A stretch of DNA of 64,000 nucleotides from Myxococcota bacterium (GCA_963169045.1 CAUJDF010000039.1:248001-312000); one strand, 5' to 3'. Numbered from the stretch's first letter, positions 8,536 through 17,255 are shown. Program-made: numbers and translations. Notes: generated by a model not told the origin, from the letters alone.

Positions 8536-9480
8536 ATCGTCGTCCCGCCCGAGGCCGGGGGCGAGCGGCTCGACCGCTTCCTCGTGCCGGCGTTCCCTGA
8601 GCACAGCCGTAGCCGCATCGCCGCTTGGATCGCCGACGGGTGCGTCCGTGTCGACGGCCGAAGCGCGCGCGCCGGTCAGGCGTTGAAGGCGGGGCAGCGC
8701 GTCGAGGTCGACGTGCCGCCGCCGGAGCCGGTCGAGGCCGTCCCGCAGCCGATGGCGCTGGACGTCGTCTTCGAGGACGCCGACTTGCTGGTGATCGACA
8801 AGCCCGCCGGCCTGGTGGTGCACCCCGGCGCCGGCAACCCCGACAACACCCTCGTGAACGGGCTGCTGCACCGCTACGGCGAGCTCTCGCCGCTCGGCGC
8901 GCCGCTGCGGCCGGGCATCGTGCACCGCCTGGACGGCGGCACGTCCGGCCTGATGGTGGTGGCGCGCACCGAGGCGGCCCATCGCGCGCTCGCCGCGCAG
9001 ATCGAGGCCCGCGAGATGGAGCGCCGCTACCGCGCGATCGTCTGGGACCACGGCCTGCCCGACGAGGGCGTCCTCAAGACGCTCTACGGCCGGCATCCCG
9101 CCGATCGGCGCAGGTTCACCGGGCGTGTCGCCCTTGGCAAGCCGGCGGAGACGGCGTGGCGCGTCGTCGAGCGGCTGCCGCCGTGCGCCCTCCTCGAGTT
9201 GAAGCTCGCGACGGGGCGGACGCACCAGATCCGCGTGCACCTGTCCGAAGCGGGGCACCCCATCGTCGGGGACGTCGAGTACGGCCGCAGGCGTCGTGTG
9301 GAGCGGCCTCCGGCCTTGCGCGCGCTCGGCCACGAGCTGGGCCTGTCTCGCCAGGCGCTGCACGCGTGGCGGCTCGGCTTCCGACATCCGCGCACCGGCG
9401 AGGCGCTCGCGTTCGAGTCGCCGCTCCCCGCCGACATCGCCGCGGCGCTCGACGCGCTGCGGTCGGCCCAGGGGTCATGA
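8536..9480 (+). CDS. rluD: RluD-type 23S rRNA pseudouridine synthase, no canonical start codon
   Basis: About 314 residues. An S4 RNA-binding domain comes first (GGERLDRFLVPAFPEHSRSR), then the PseudoU_synth_2 domain with catalytic Asp in GIVHRLDGGTSGL (about residue 133) and the distal LATGRTHQIRVHL motif. The family isomerises uridines of helix 69 and similar sites in 23S rRNA. Between the previous gene's stop (8513) and the S4 domain there is no in-frame ATG, GTG or TTG. The first is GTG at 8584, which would cut into the S4 domain. I place the start at ATC (8536) provisionally. It overlaps the lytic transglycosylase start by four bases (ATGA). Either a non-standard start, coupling from upstream, or a sequence error is involved. 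Confidence 0.85.
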   Translation: MVVPPEAGGERLDRFLVPAFPEHSRSRIAAWIADGCVRVDGRSARAGQALKAGQRVEVDVPPPEPVEAVPQPMALDVVFEDADLLVIDKPAGLVVHPGAGNPDNTLVNGLLHRYGELSPLGAPLRPGIVHRLDGGTSGLMVVARTEAAHRALAAQIEAREMERRYRAIVWDHGLPDEGVLKTLYGRHPADRRRFTGRVALGKPAETAWRVVERLPPCALLELKLATGRTHQIRVHLSEAGHPIVGDVEYGRRRRVERPPALRALGHELGLSRQALHAWRLGFRHPRTGEALAFESPLPADIAAALDALRSAQGS

Positions 9481-11474
9481 GGCGCTTCATCTTCGCGATT
9501 CTCCTGCTGTTCTCGGCGTGTGTCGAGGCGAGGCCGGGGCCGGTGGCCACCGCGGTCGAGTCCTTCCGCCGCGCGCCCGCGACATCGGTGAAGGCGCTCG
9601 AGGCCGCCGCGAAGCGGGCGCCGAGCATCGAGACGGCGCTTTGGACGCTCGAGGCCGAGGCGCGGCTCGCCGCCGGCGACCGCGAGGGCGCGCGGCGCGT
9701 GGCGGCGCGCGTCGTCGCCAGGGACGCCCGCTGGGCCGGGCGCGCCGCCTGGGTTTCGGCGCGCGCCACGGACGACTGCCGCGCCGCGATCGCCTCGCTC
9801 GAGACGGCGGCGCCCGATCCCGCCTGGGTGCCGGCCGCGCCGCGCCTCGCGCTGCTCGCCGACGCGCAGGCGCGCTGCGCGGACGCCGCCGCCGCGGAGA
9901 CGCGCCGCCGCCTGGCCATCGAGCATCCGCACACGCCCGAGGGCGAGGCCGCCGCGCGGGGCCTGACGTTCGACGAGCCCGAGGCGCTGGCGCGTGCGGA
10001 GGCCTTCGAGCGCGCGCGCATGTACCCGGAGGCGCAGCGTGCGCTCGAGGCGCTCGCTGGGTCGGACGAGGCGCGCTTCCGCCTGGCGATGCTGCGCCTC
10101 GACCGGCTGCGTGACGACTTCCGGGCGGCGGCGGCGGCGCTCGAGCAGGTGGCCGGCGGCGCCGGTCCGCGCGCCGAGGAGGCGCTCTACCAGCGGGCCC
10201 GCGCGCTCGGTCGCGCCGACGACGCGGGCGCGGCGGCGGCCTGGGAGGCCTACCTCGGACGCTACCCCGAGGGCGCGTTCGCCGAGGACGCACGTTTCTT
10301 CCGCGCCTTCCTCGACTACGAGCGCGGGCGCTTCGCCGAAGCCGCCGCCGGGTTCGGCGCGATCGCCGCCGGCCGGTGGACCGGCGAGGCGCGCTGGTAC
10401 CACGCGTGGAGCCTGTTCCTCGCGCGCGACCCGCGGGCCGCCGCCGCCCTCGACGCGGCGGCCGCCGTCGAGCGTCCCGGATCCGAGCCGGGGCGCCGTG
10501 CCGCCTACTGGGCCGCGCGGGCGCGGGAGGCACGCGATCCCGCCGAGGCGCGCCGGCGCTACGCGGCGCTGCTCGCCGAGGCGCCGTTCGACTGGTACGG
10601 CATGCTGGTCCGGCGCCGGCATCCAGCGCTCGCAAGGTCCGTGGCGCCGCCGCAGGTGCCGCCCGAGCGGCCGGCGCCGCCCCTGCCGAAGGCGCTGCGC
10701 GACGAGGTCGACGAAGTGCGGCTGCTGGCCCGCGCCGGCCTCGGCGAGTTCGCGCGGCGGGCGCTGGCGCGGCTCGATCCGGCGCTGCGAAAGGCGCGCG
10801 CCTTCGGGCTGCTGCGGGAGCTCGCGCGCGCCGCGGGCGACTGGCGCCGGCTGGCGGCGGTGACGGAGGGCCGCCACGACGACCTGCTCCGTGGTGTGCC
10901 GGGCGCCGGCGACGTGCGGGTGTGGCGCGACGCCTATCCGACACCGTGGGAGGACGCCGTCGGCGCCGCCGCCAAGGAGGCCGGGATCCCCCCGTCGCTC
11001 GTCACCGCGTTCATCCGGCAGGAGAGCGCGTTCGACCCCGACGCGGTGAGCGGCGCCCACGCGGTCGGCCTGATGCAGCTGTTGCCGAAGACGGCGCTGC
11101 GCATCGTGGGGGAGCGGGGGCGCCCGGCCTCGCCGCCGCCGCCCGACCTGTTCCGCCCCGAGGTCAACGTCGAGCTCGGCGCCTGGTACGTCGGCGCCCT
11201 CTCGAAGCGCTTCGGCGGCCAGGTGCCGCTCGTCGCCGCCGCCTACAACGCCGGCCCGAGCTCGGTGCTCGGCTGGTTCCGCGGCCGCCCGACCGCGCCC
11301 ACCGACGAGTTCGTCGAGTCGATCCCGTTCAAGGAGACGCGCCGCTATGTACGCCATCTCCTTCGACATTTCGTGACCTACCGCATCACGCGCGAGCGCG
11401 TGGGCGCCGACGTCGCGCTGCAGGCGCTGCCGCTCGAGCTCGACCTGACGGTGCGTCCCGGCGTGGATTTCTGA
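9477..11474 (+). CDS. Soluble lytic murein transglycosylase, lipoprotein
   Basis: 665 residues. The signal MRRFIFAILLLFSAC has a lipobox, so the enzyme is probably anchored to a membrane facing the periplasm. Residues 30-480 form an alpha-helical superhelix of TPR-like repeats, as in Slt70. The C-terminal SLT domain carries catalytic Glu516 in IRQESAFDPDAVSG, followed by AVGLMQLLPKTA and AAYNAGPSSVLGW. It cleaves the MurNAc-GlcNAc bond, leaving 1,6-anhydro ends, during peptidoglycan turnover. The length suits Slt70-like enzymes. It is coupled by ATGA to the pseudouridine synthase gene. Confidence 0.93.
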   Translation: MRRFIFAILLLFSACVEARPGPVATAVESFRRAPATSVKALEAAAKRAPSIETALWTLEAEARLAAGDREGARRVAARVVARDARWAGRAAWVSARATDDCRAAIASLETAAPDPAWVPAAPRLALLADAQARCADAAAAETRRRLAIEHPHTPEGEAAARGLTFDEPEALARAEAFERARMYPEAQRALEALAGSDEARFRLAMLRLDRLRDDFRAAAAALEQVAGGAGPRAEEALYQRARALGRADDAGAAAAWEAYLGRYPEGAFAEDARFFRAFLDYERGRFAEAAAGFGAIAAGRWTGEARWYHAWSLFLARDPRAAAALDAAAAVERPGSEPGRRAAYWAARAREARDPAEARRRYAALLAEAPFDWYGMLVRRRHPALARSVAPPQVPPERPAPPLPKALRDEVDEVRLLARAGLGEFARRALARLDPALRKARAFGLLRELARAAGDWRRLAAVTEGRHDDLLRGVPGAGDVRVWRDAYPTPWEDAVGAAAKEAGIPPSLVTAFIRQESAFDPDAVSGAHAVGLMQLLPKTALRIVGERGRPASPPPPDLFRPEVNVELGAWYVGALSKRFGGQVPLVAAAYNAGPSSVLGWFRGRPTAPTDEFVESIPFKETRRYVRHLLRHFVTYRITRERVGADVALQALPLELDLTVRPGVDF

Positions 11475-11534
11475 ACGTTTGCGGTGCGGGTGGGGAGTGC
11501 TAGCATCGCGCCAGCGACGGCAGAGAACGGGCAG

Positions 11535-13451
11535 ATGAGTCAGCCGTACATCATCCGGCGGGACGGGGTCGACTACCACGCCCCCGACCTCGACACGTTG
11601 CGGCGGTGGGCCCAGGAAGGGCGCGTCCACCCGACCGACCTCATCTACTCGCCGACCTTCCACGCCTGGTACCGTGCGCACGACCTGCGCGCCCTGCGCG
11701 ACGTGCTGCCGGCGGTCGCCGCGGCGCCACCGCCGGCGATGGCCCGCAGCCAGCAGTGCTTCTGGCTGCGCAAGGGCGAGAACAACTACCGGGCCGACGA
11801 CCTCGAGACCGTCCTGCGCTGGGCCGAGGACGGCAACATCGAGCCCGACGACTTCATCTTCCACCCGTCCTACGGCAAGTGGTTCCGGGCGGGCGACTCG
11901 CCCCAGCTGGCGAGCCGGTTTCCGGCGCACATCCAGTCGCAGCCGCCGTTCCTGCCGGCGTCCGCCGATCCGATGGGCAGCCCGGCGGTCGCGGCCGACG
12001 CGCCGGGGTCCGACGAGGGTGGGGTGACGCGGCCCGACCTGCAGTCGGTGAGCGCACAGCGGCGGGCCGCGGGTGGACGGGCGGGGACGGGCGTCGAGTC
12101 GGCCGATTCGGTCGCCAAGACGGTGATGGACCTGCGCGCGGTCGACGTGATCCGGGCGCTCGAGGCGGAGCGCGCCGCCGCGCGGCCCGGCGTCCCGGGT
12201 GACGGGGCGGCTCGCCCGACCTTCGCGCAGGTCTCGGTCACCGATCGCACGTACCCGGGCGCGGCGCGGCCGACGGGCGCGCTCGCGCGGCCGGCGATGC
12301 CCGCGGGCGAGGCCGCGCGGCCCGCCGTCGGGGCGCGCCCCACACCGGAGGCCGCGCGTGCCGCCGCCGATGAGGCGCGCACGGTGCCCGATCTGACGCG
12401 CGCCGCCGAGGCCGCCCGCTCCGCCCCAGAGGCCGCGCGCCCCGCTGCCGAGGCCGCGCGCCCCGCGCCCGAGGTCGCGCGCCCCGCTGCCGAGGCCGCG
12501 CGCCCCGCGCCCGAGGCCGCGCGCCCCGCTGCCGAGGCCGCGCGCCCCGCGCCCGAGCTGCCCCGTACCGGCCCGGCGCCGGGCGCCGCCATCCACCGAC
12601 CGCGCACCGGCTCCATGGCCGCCGTCGATCCGGACGCGGCGGCGCGTCCCCGGACGGGCTCGATCGCGACGGCCGATCCGCGCGTCGAGCCGTCGCCGGC
12701 GCCCACGCCGGAGCGGGCCCGCTCCGTGGCCGCCCCGGCCGACGAGGCTCCGAGCCGCCCCGCCCCCGCGGCGCAGGCGGTCGCCGCTGCGGTCGTGCCA
12801 GACACCTCGCGCCCGTCGACGCCCGCGAGCGTCGCGCCGTCCGTGCGCCCGGCGGTCCCACCGAGCGACGCGCCGGCCGTGCGTCCGCCGGTCCCGGCGG
12901 GCGACGCGGCATCGGCTCGCCCGGTCCCGGAGAGCCCGACCGCCGACGCCCCGTCCGCGCCCGAGGCCGCCGCCGCGCCCGCGGGCCCGGCCCCGGCCGA
13001 CGACGTGCGCTTCACTGACCGGCTCGGCCTGATGAAGCCGTTCTACGACGCGGCGCGCGTCTTCGTCGTGACGCGCGACCTGCGTCCGGGCGAACTTCTC
13101 GAGACGTCGTGCCGCATGCCCGGTGTCGTCGACGACTTCCTCGGCACCGCCAAGCGCGCCATCTATCACCGCGTGACCGACGTGCTCCAGGGCCACCTCG
13201 AGCGCGTCGTGCGCCCCGCCCGCGCCGAGATGCGCCCCGACGAGCTCCCCGGCTTCGAGCGCATGCTCGATCGCGCCGAGCAGTTCGTCGGCATCCTCGA
13301 CGGCGCCCGCGATCTGATCGGCAAGAAGCCGCCGGAGCGCGTGGTCATCGGCAATCAGGGCCGCCCGAAGATGACCCCCGAGGAAGAGCAGGTCGTCCAG
13401 CGCCTCGACAAGGCGCTCAAGGCGCTGATCTCGGTGAAGGCGAAGGGATAG
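11535..13451 (+). CDS. Double GYF-like domain protein with Pro/Ala linker and C-terminal domain
   Basis: 638 residues, no signal peptide. Two tandem GYF_2-like modules lie at about 4-65 and 73-130: each has a short strand, LxxWAxxGxxxPxDxI and a W-(Y/F)-RA ending. Such domains bind Pro-rich or modified peptides in myxobacterial regulators. Residues 150-495 are low-complexity Ala/Pro/Arg, including a seven-copy heptapeptide. The last 150 residues form a charged helical domain (DRLGLMKPFYDAARVFVVTRD to VQRLDKALKAL) that I cannot name. It is probably cytoplasmic with a scaffold role, which is inference. Terminal gene of the forward cluster, converging on the DUF547 gene with a 12-base gap. Confidence 0.85.
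   Translation: MSQPYIIRRDGVDYHAPDLDTLRRWAQEGRVHPTDLIYSPTFHAWYRAHDLRALRDVLPAVAAAPPPAMARSQQCFWLRKGENNYRADDLETVLRWAEDGNIEPDDFIFHPSYGKWFRAGDSPQLASRFPAHIQSQPPFLPASADPMGSPAVAADAPGSDEGGVTRPDLQSVSAQRRAAGGRAGTGVESADSVAKTVMDLRAVDVIRALEAERAAARPGVPGDGAARPTFAQVSVTDRTYPGAARPTGALARPAMPAGEAARPAVGARPTPEAARAAADEARTVPDLTRAAEAARSAPEAARPAAEAARPAPEVARPAAEAARPAPEAARPAAEAARPAPELPRTGPAPGAAIHRPRTGSMAAVDPDAAARPRTGSIATADPRVEPSPAPTPERARSVAAPADEAPSRPAPAAQAVAAAVVPDTSRPSTPASVAPSVRPAVPPSDAPAVRPPVPAGDAASARPVPESPTADAPSAPEAAAAPAGPAPADDVRFTDRLGLMKPFYDAARVFVVTRDLRPGELLETSCRMPGVVDDFLGTAKRAIYHRVTDVLQGHLERVVRPARAEMRPDELPGFERMLDRAEQFVGILDGARDLIGKKPPERVVIGNQGRPKMTPEEEQVVQRLDKALKALISVKAKG
12408..12554 (+). repeat. 21-base tandem repeat, seven units, inside the GYF-protein gene
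   Basis: Seven in-frame units related to GAGGCCGCGCGCCCCGCTGCC encode alternating heptapeptides (P/A)EAARPA. Units 2 to 7 are nearly identical and alternate two variants, so copy number is likely to vary by slippage. The array lengthens the flexible linker between the GYF pair and the C-terminal domain. Confidence 0.9.
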
Positions 13452-13463
13452 GCGCCGGGCGCC

Positions 13464-14183
13464 TCACTTGCCGTTGAGGCGCCAGTCGTAGTCGAGAAAC
13501 TCCAGCTTCGGGGCCTTCCGCACGAGCTCGCCGTCCGCCGGCTCGAGGTAGCCCGACAGGAACGCCGCCACGCCGCCCGCCGCCTCGAAGTCCTTCGCGT
13601 ACCACTCGAAGATGCGCGAGAGCTTCGCGCCGCCGGCGCCGATCGCGTTGCGGCCGCGATCGCGGGCGAACAAGCGCATCTGCGCGTCGAGCTGCGCGTC
13701 GAGCCGCGGCCCGGTGAACGCGTAGGGCGCGATCGGCGGGCACGACACGCTCGCGCAGTTCAGCGCGGCGTGGATGCGCGGGTCGTTGAAGCGGGGGCGC
13801 ACGACCGCGTTCTCGATCTCGTCGAGCGAGTACTTCTTGCCGCCGAGGACGTGGACCTTCTGCTTGAAGAAGCCGAAGTCGGGGTAGGGGTCCTGGACGC
13901 TCTTGATCGTGGGGTGGAGCTGTACGACCGCGTGCAGCGTGAACGCGTTGTACGCGTTGATCCAGAGCGCCAGCTGCTCCTTGCGGTCCGGCAGCGCGTC
14001 GGGGTCGATCGCGGCGAGCGCCCCGACGTACTTCGCGAGGTCCGGATCGGCCTTGAGCGCCCCGTAATCGACCCTGCCGTCGTGCACGTGCCTCCTCAGC
14101 ACGCCGTCCAGCAGCGTGTGGTCGGGGGCGGTGACGGGCGGCGCGGCGAGCAGGGCGAGCGCGACGAGGAGCGGCGTGAGCAT
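13464..14183 (-). CDS. DUF547-domain secreted protein
   Basis: 239 residues with a cleavable signal (MLTPLLVALALLAAPPVTA). The mature part matches DUF547: GRVDYGALKAD, LALWINAYNAFTLHAVV, the central DEIENAVVRPRFNDPRIHAALNCASVSCPP and the C-terminal FLDYDWRLNGK. The ALNCASxSCPP motif with conserved Cys, Asn and His suggests an enzyme active site, although the family reaction is not established. A strong GGAGG lies before the ATG. It is the last gene of a minus-strand group with the barrel-like and roadblock genes. Confidence 0.9.
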   Translation of the reverse strand: MLTPLLVALALLAAPPVTAPDHTLLDGVLRRHVHDGRVDYGALKADPDLAKYVGALAAIDPDALPDRKEQLALWINAYNAFTLHAVVQLHPTIKSVQDPYPDFGFFKQKVHVLGGKKYSLDEIENAVVRPRFNDPRIHAALNCASVSCPPIAPYAFTGPRLDAQLDAQMRLFARDRGRNAIGAGGAKLSRIFEWYAKDFEAAGGVAAFLSGYLEPADGELVRKAPKLEFLDYDWRLNGK

Positions 14184-14206
14184 GGCGGAGCGCCTCCGTG
14201 GAGCGG

Positions 14207-14761
14207 TTAGAGGCCGTGCAGGCGGTATCCGATACGGAGCAACACGTGCTGGGCGATGCCGTCTTCGAGCGGCCCGTCGTCGAGCGCGCGCGTGCGCAGG
14301 TACTGGGCGCCGAGCCACCAGCTCGCGCCGGCCCCGAGGCCGGCGAGCGGCACGTCGAGGCCGACGCCCCAGTCCCACGTCGCGCCCACGTCCCAGTCGT
14401 CGCCGGCGCTCGAGAGCGTCGGCGCGAAACCAACGCGCAGGTGGAGCGACGCGAGCGTGGCGCCGAGGCTGTCGCCGGTGAGCAGGAAGAAGAACAGCGG
14501 ATGGAGCTGCAGCCCGACGCCGAGCCGGTGCGCCGTGAGGTCCGCCTCGGGCACGTCGATCGCGTCGAACGCGAGCGCCACGTCGGCCAGGTGGAGCACC
14601 GTCGAGACGCGGCCCGCGACGCCGACGCCGACGCCGGTCTCGCCGCCGGCGAAGGCGGGCCCGGCGCCCGCCTCGATGCCACGGAAGGCGCCGCTGAACC
14701 GCTGCGGCTCCACCGCGACTGGCTGCGCCAGCGCACCGGAGGCGAGCAGGAGCCCCGTCAT
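14207..14761 (-). CDS. Small outer-membrane beta-barrel-like protein
   Basis: 184 residues from ATG at 14761, with a short signal (MTGLLLASGALAQ). The mature chain alternates polar and hydrophobic residues with many Gly, Trp and aromatic girdle positions (GDDWDVGATWDWGVGLDVPL) and ends RIGYRLHGL, a terminal strand typical of outer-membrane barrels. No family is recognised; an eight-stranded barrel is the best guess. It lies between the roadblock gene (23 bases upstream) and the DUF547 gene (23 bases downstream). Confidence 0.65.
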   Translation of the reverse strand: MTGLLLASGALAQPVAVEPQRFSGAFRGIEAGAGPAFAGGETGVGVGVAGRVSTVLHLADVALAFDAIDVPEADLTAHRLGVGLQLHPLFFFLLTGDSLGATLASLHLRVGFAPTLSSAGDDWDVGATWDWGVGLDVPLAGLGAGASWWLGAQYLRTRALDDGPLEDGIAQHVLLRIGYRLHGL

Positions 14762-14784
14762 CAGGCCGTGCAGGGACGGCGCCG

Positions 14785-15147
14785 TCAGAGGTTCTCTTCG
14801 AGGGTCTCGACCGCCGCGCGCGCCGCCGTCACGACGCGGGCGGGCGCGGTCTCGGGAGACACCGACACGACGAGCTGGTACTCGTCGCCGACCTTCAGCG
14901 TGACGAGGCTGCCCTCGGACCCGTGGAGCACCAGCGTGCGCACGCCGCGGCGGCCCGCGCGCTCCTCGGCCGCGTTCAGGCGCCGCAGCGCGATGCCGCC
15001 GTAAGCCGCGCACAGCCGGAGCTCTTCGCGCCGCGCCTTCGGATGGATGGCGATCTCCTCGCCGTCGAGGTCGGTGAAGGCCGCCCCCGAGACACCCGGA
15101 CAGTCGGCGACCAGCTTGGAGATGGCGTCGGTGAACACGTCGGGCAT
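14785..15147 (-). CDS. Roadblock/LC7-like domain protein
   Basis: 120 residues. The pattern fits the roadblock/longin-like fold: an N-terminal helix (DAISKLVADCPGVSGAAF), DLDGEEIAIH as the first hairpin, a central helix and hairpin (RTLVLHGSEGSLVTLKVGDEYQLVVSV) and a final helix. In Myxococcota such proteins (for example MglB) regulate small GTPases in polarity, but no GTPase gene is adjacent. An ATG further upstream would add about 12 residues of low quality, so 15147 is preferred. Divergent from the protease-like gene at 15258. Confidence 0.75.
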   Translation of the reverse strand: MPDVFTDAISKLVADCPGVSGAAFTDLDGEEIAIHPKARREELRLCAAYGGIALRRLNAAEERAGRRGVRTLVLHGSEGSLVTLKVGDEYQLVVSVSPETAPARVVTAARAAVETLEENL

Positions 15148-15257
15148 GGGCGGTCGATTAACATGCCGGCACGGGAGGGGCAAGGTCGATTGACACCGCC
15201 GCGGGCGCCCGGCAGGCTGCCTCCCGCGCGAGACACGTGTCGCGCCGGAGAAACGCC

Positions 15258-16274
15258 GTGAGCGAAGGCGCCCGCCTGGCCGACATCCTCGAGGACCGCA
15301 TCGCCGTCGCGGCCAACCGCGATCTCGTCGAGGCCGTCGTCGACCAGCGCCAGCACCCGTTCGTGGCCGTCGTGCTGTCGCCCGAGATCCAGTTCCGGCG
15401 CAGCATGATCCCGCCGCTGGTCGAGATCCTCGACGGCCTTCCGCGTCGCGGCCGCCTCGACCTGCTCGTCGATCGCCTCGGACACGCCTGCGAAGAGAAC
15501 TGGCGCTTCGTCTCCGTGCTGCGCGAGTACTGCGAGCGCTACACGGCCGTCGTGCCCTTCGCCGCCTCCACGGGGGCTACGCAGATCGCGCTCGGCGCCA
15601 ACGACCTGCTCATGGGCGAAGCCTCGAGCCTGGCGCCGCTCGACCCGGTCCGTCTGCGCGACGCCGAGGGTGCCACGGGGCGCCTGCCCGTGGCGGCCAA
15701 CGACCTGCGTTACCTGGTCGACTTCCTCGGACAGGACCTGGGCCTCGACCCGGAGACGACCGCCCTGCGCGGCGCGTTCGAGCGCCTGTGGGACAAGGTC
15801 GATCCGCTCGCCCTCGGGGCGACCGCCAAGGCCCACCGCCTGCAGCAGCTCATCACGCGGCGCTGCCTCGAGACCCACCTCGACGCCGAGCGCGACAAGC
15901 CGCAGATCCAGCGCATCGTCGCGTGGATGTGCGGCGACTTCATCAGCCACAGCTTCCCGGTGACGCGGCGCGACTGCGAGCAGGCGCTGGGCCTGAAGAT
16001 CGTGCGTCCCGACCGCGCGCTGTGGGGCGCCGTCTGGCGCCTCTACCAGTACTACCAGCGGATGCTCGCCATCGAGGCCGACTACGTCCTCGCCGAGGGC
16101 CGCTTCACCCTGAACTACGACGGCTTCATCGACACGCTCGACGACCGGCGGGTGCTCATCCGCATCCAGCGCGTCGACGAGCGCGGCGTCCCGCTGAACG
16201 ACAAGCCCGTGCTGCATCGCTGGGTGCGACCGGGGGCCGGCGAGCCGGTGATCGACACCGAGGTCGACGTCTGA
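15258..16274 (+). CDS. ClpP-fold serine protease-like protein (SDH_sah/SppA-like)
   Basis: 338 residues from GTG at 15258, chosen because GGAG lies seven bases upstream. An in-frame GTG at 15237 has none. The middle resembles serine dehydrogenase proteinase (PF01972), a membrane-less relative of SppA and ClpP. FAASTGATQIALGANDLLMGEASSL followed by APLDP matches the signature in which a Ser (here Ser104) after a small-residue run is the nucleophile and (G/A)P(I/L)DP closes the motif. The usual HTPGG oxyanion segment is not evident, so activity is uncertain. No signal peptide or membrane helix. The C-terminal 150 residues are charged and novel to me. Confidence 0.7.
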   Translation: MSEGARLADILEDRIAVAANRDLVEAVVDQRQHPFVAVVLSPEIQFRRSMIPPLVEILDGLPRRGRLDLLVDRLGHACEENWRFVSVLREYCERYTAVVPFAASTGATQIALGANDLLMGEASSLAPLDPVRLRDAEGATGRLPVAANDLRYLVDFLGQDLGLDPETTALRGAFERLWDKVDPLALGATAKAHRLQQLITRRCLETHLDAERDKPQIQRIVAWMCGDFISHSFPVTRRDCEQALGLKIVRPDRALWGAVWRLYQYYQRMLAIEADYVLAEGRFTLNYDGFIDTLDDRRVLIRIQRVDERGVPLNDKPVLHRWVRPGAGEPVIDTEVDV

Positions 16275-16280
16275 CAACCG

Positions 16281-16302
16281 CACGCGGGCTCCTGCCCGCG
16301 TG
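16281..16302 (+). terminator. GC-rich hairpin after the protease-like gene
   Basis: CACGCGGGC-TCCT-GCCCGCGTG forms a perfect nine-base stem seven bases after the stop at 16274. A second hairpin (GGGGGC-GAA-GCCCCC, 16313-16327) follows. Neither has a T tract, so termination may be Rho-assisted. Confidence 0.5.
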
Positions 16303-16393
16303 CTCTCGCTGCGGGGGCGAAGCCCCCTTCGCTCCGCCGTCCGCGGCCGGGCCGCCAGGCCCGGGTCGCGTCTTCCGAACCGGATTCGAGGAC

Positions 16394-17131
16394 ATGGCCC
16401 AGGAACGCTTGCAGAAGATCATCGCCCGCGCCGGCGTCGCCGCGCGCCGCAAGGCCGAGGAGCTCATCACCCAGGGCCGCGTGCGCGTGAACGGCCAGGT
16501 CGTCGACCAGCTCGGCGCCAAGGCCGACGCCGAGCGCGACAGGATCGACGTCGACGGCAAGCCGCTGCGCATGCCGCGAGCGTCGACCTACGTGCTGCTC
16601 CACAAGCCGGGCAACGTGGTGACGACGGCCAGCGACGAATTCGGCCGCCGCACCGTGCTCGAGCTCATCAGCGGGGTGCAGGCGCGCCTCTTCCCGGTGG
16701 GCCGCCTCGACTACGACGCCGAGGGCGTCCTGCTGCTCACCGACGACGGCGAGCTCGCCGCGTCGCTGGCGCACCCGTCGAACGAGGTGCCCAAGGTCTA
16801 CCGCGCCAAGGTGCGTGGCCCGGTGCCTGAAGAGGCGCTCGAGAAGCTCCGTCGGGGCGTCGTCCTCGAGGACGGCCAGGCGAAGGGGGAGAGCGTGCAC
16901 CGCGTCCCCCTGCGCCAGCCCTCGAACCACGAGTGGATCGAGCTGACCGTCTCGGAGGGCCGCCACCGCATGGTCAAGCGCATGTTCGAGGCCGTCGGCT
17001 ACCCCGTGGTCCGCCTGCGCCGCGTCCAGTTCGCCGGCCTCACCGTCGAAGGCCTGCGCCCCGGCCAGTGGCGGCACCTCCGCAAGGACGAGCTCCGCGC
17101 CTTGCGCGCCGCGTCGAGACGTACGCGCTGA
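16394..17131 (+). CDS. rluB: RluB/RsuA-type rRNA pseudouridine synthase
   Basis: 245 residues from ATG with GAGGA just upstream. The S4 domain (ERLQKIIARAGVAARRKAEE) leads into the RsuA-family catalytic domain with Asp106 in VGRLDYDAEGVLLLT and the late EGRHRMVKRMFEAVGYPV. RluB makes pseudouridine 2605 in 23S rRNA; RluE, RluF and RsuA are relatives, so the target is by family likeness. Length fits RluB. The initiator tRNA follows directly, with its promoter starting eight bases after the stop codon. Confidence 0.93.
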   Translation: MAQERLQKIIARAGVAARRKAEELITQGRVRVNGQVVDQLGAKADAERDRIDVDGKPLRMPRASTYVLLHKPGNVVTTASDEFGRRTVLELISGVQARLFPVGRLDYDAEGVLLLTDDGELAASLAHPSNEVPKVYRAKVRGPVPEEALEKLRRGVVLEDGQAKGESVHRVPLRQPSNHEWIELTVSEGRHRMVKRMFEAVGYPVVRLRRVQFAGLTVEGLRPGQWRHLRKDELRALRAASRRTR

Positions 17132-17138
17132 TTCGTTC

Positions 17139-17166
17139 TTGACAGCGGGAAGTTCCTGCGTATTAT
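17139..17166 (+). promoter_or_regulatory. Sigma-70-type promoter of the initiator tRNA
   Basis: TTGACA (17139-17144) and TATTAT (17161-17166) are separated by 16 bases, a near-consensus promoter. The tRNA begins 12 bases after the -10 element, so the 5' leader would be only a few bases. Confidence 0.88.
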
Positions 17167-17178
17167 CGGCCCACTTGC

Positions 17179-17255
17179 TGCGGGGTGGAGCAGCCAGGTA
17201 GCTCGTCGGGCTCATGACCCGAAGGTCGAGGGTTCGAATCCCTCCCCCGCTACCA
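17179..17255 (+). tRNA. Initiator tRNA-fMet (CAT anticodon)
   Basis: 77 bases with CCA encoded. The anticodon loop is CTCATGA on a stem with three consecutive G:C pairs (GGG/CCC), and the T-loop is TTCGAAT. Position 1 (T) and position 72 (T) do not pair. The unpaired 1:72 end and the GGG:CCC anticodon stem are the two identity features of bacterial initiator tRNA, used for formylation and P-site entry. Its 3' half borders a decayed integrase, as expected for an integration site. Confidence 0.96.

Noticed and set aside
12408-12554. Possible CRISPR array
   Set aside because: Units are 21 bases with no spacers and in frame with the coding sequence; the same holds for the 18-base array at 59699-59893.
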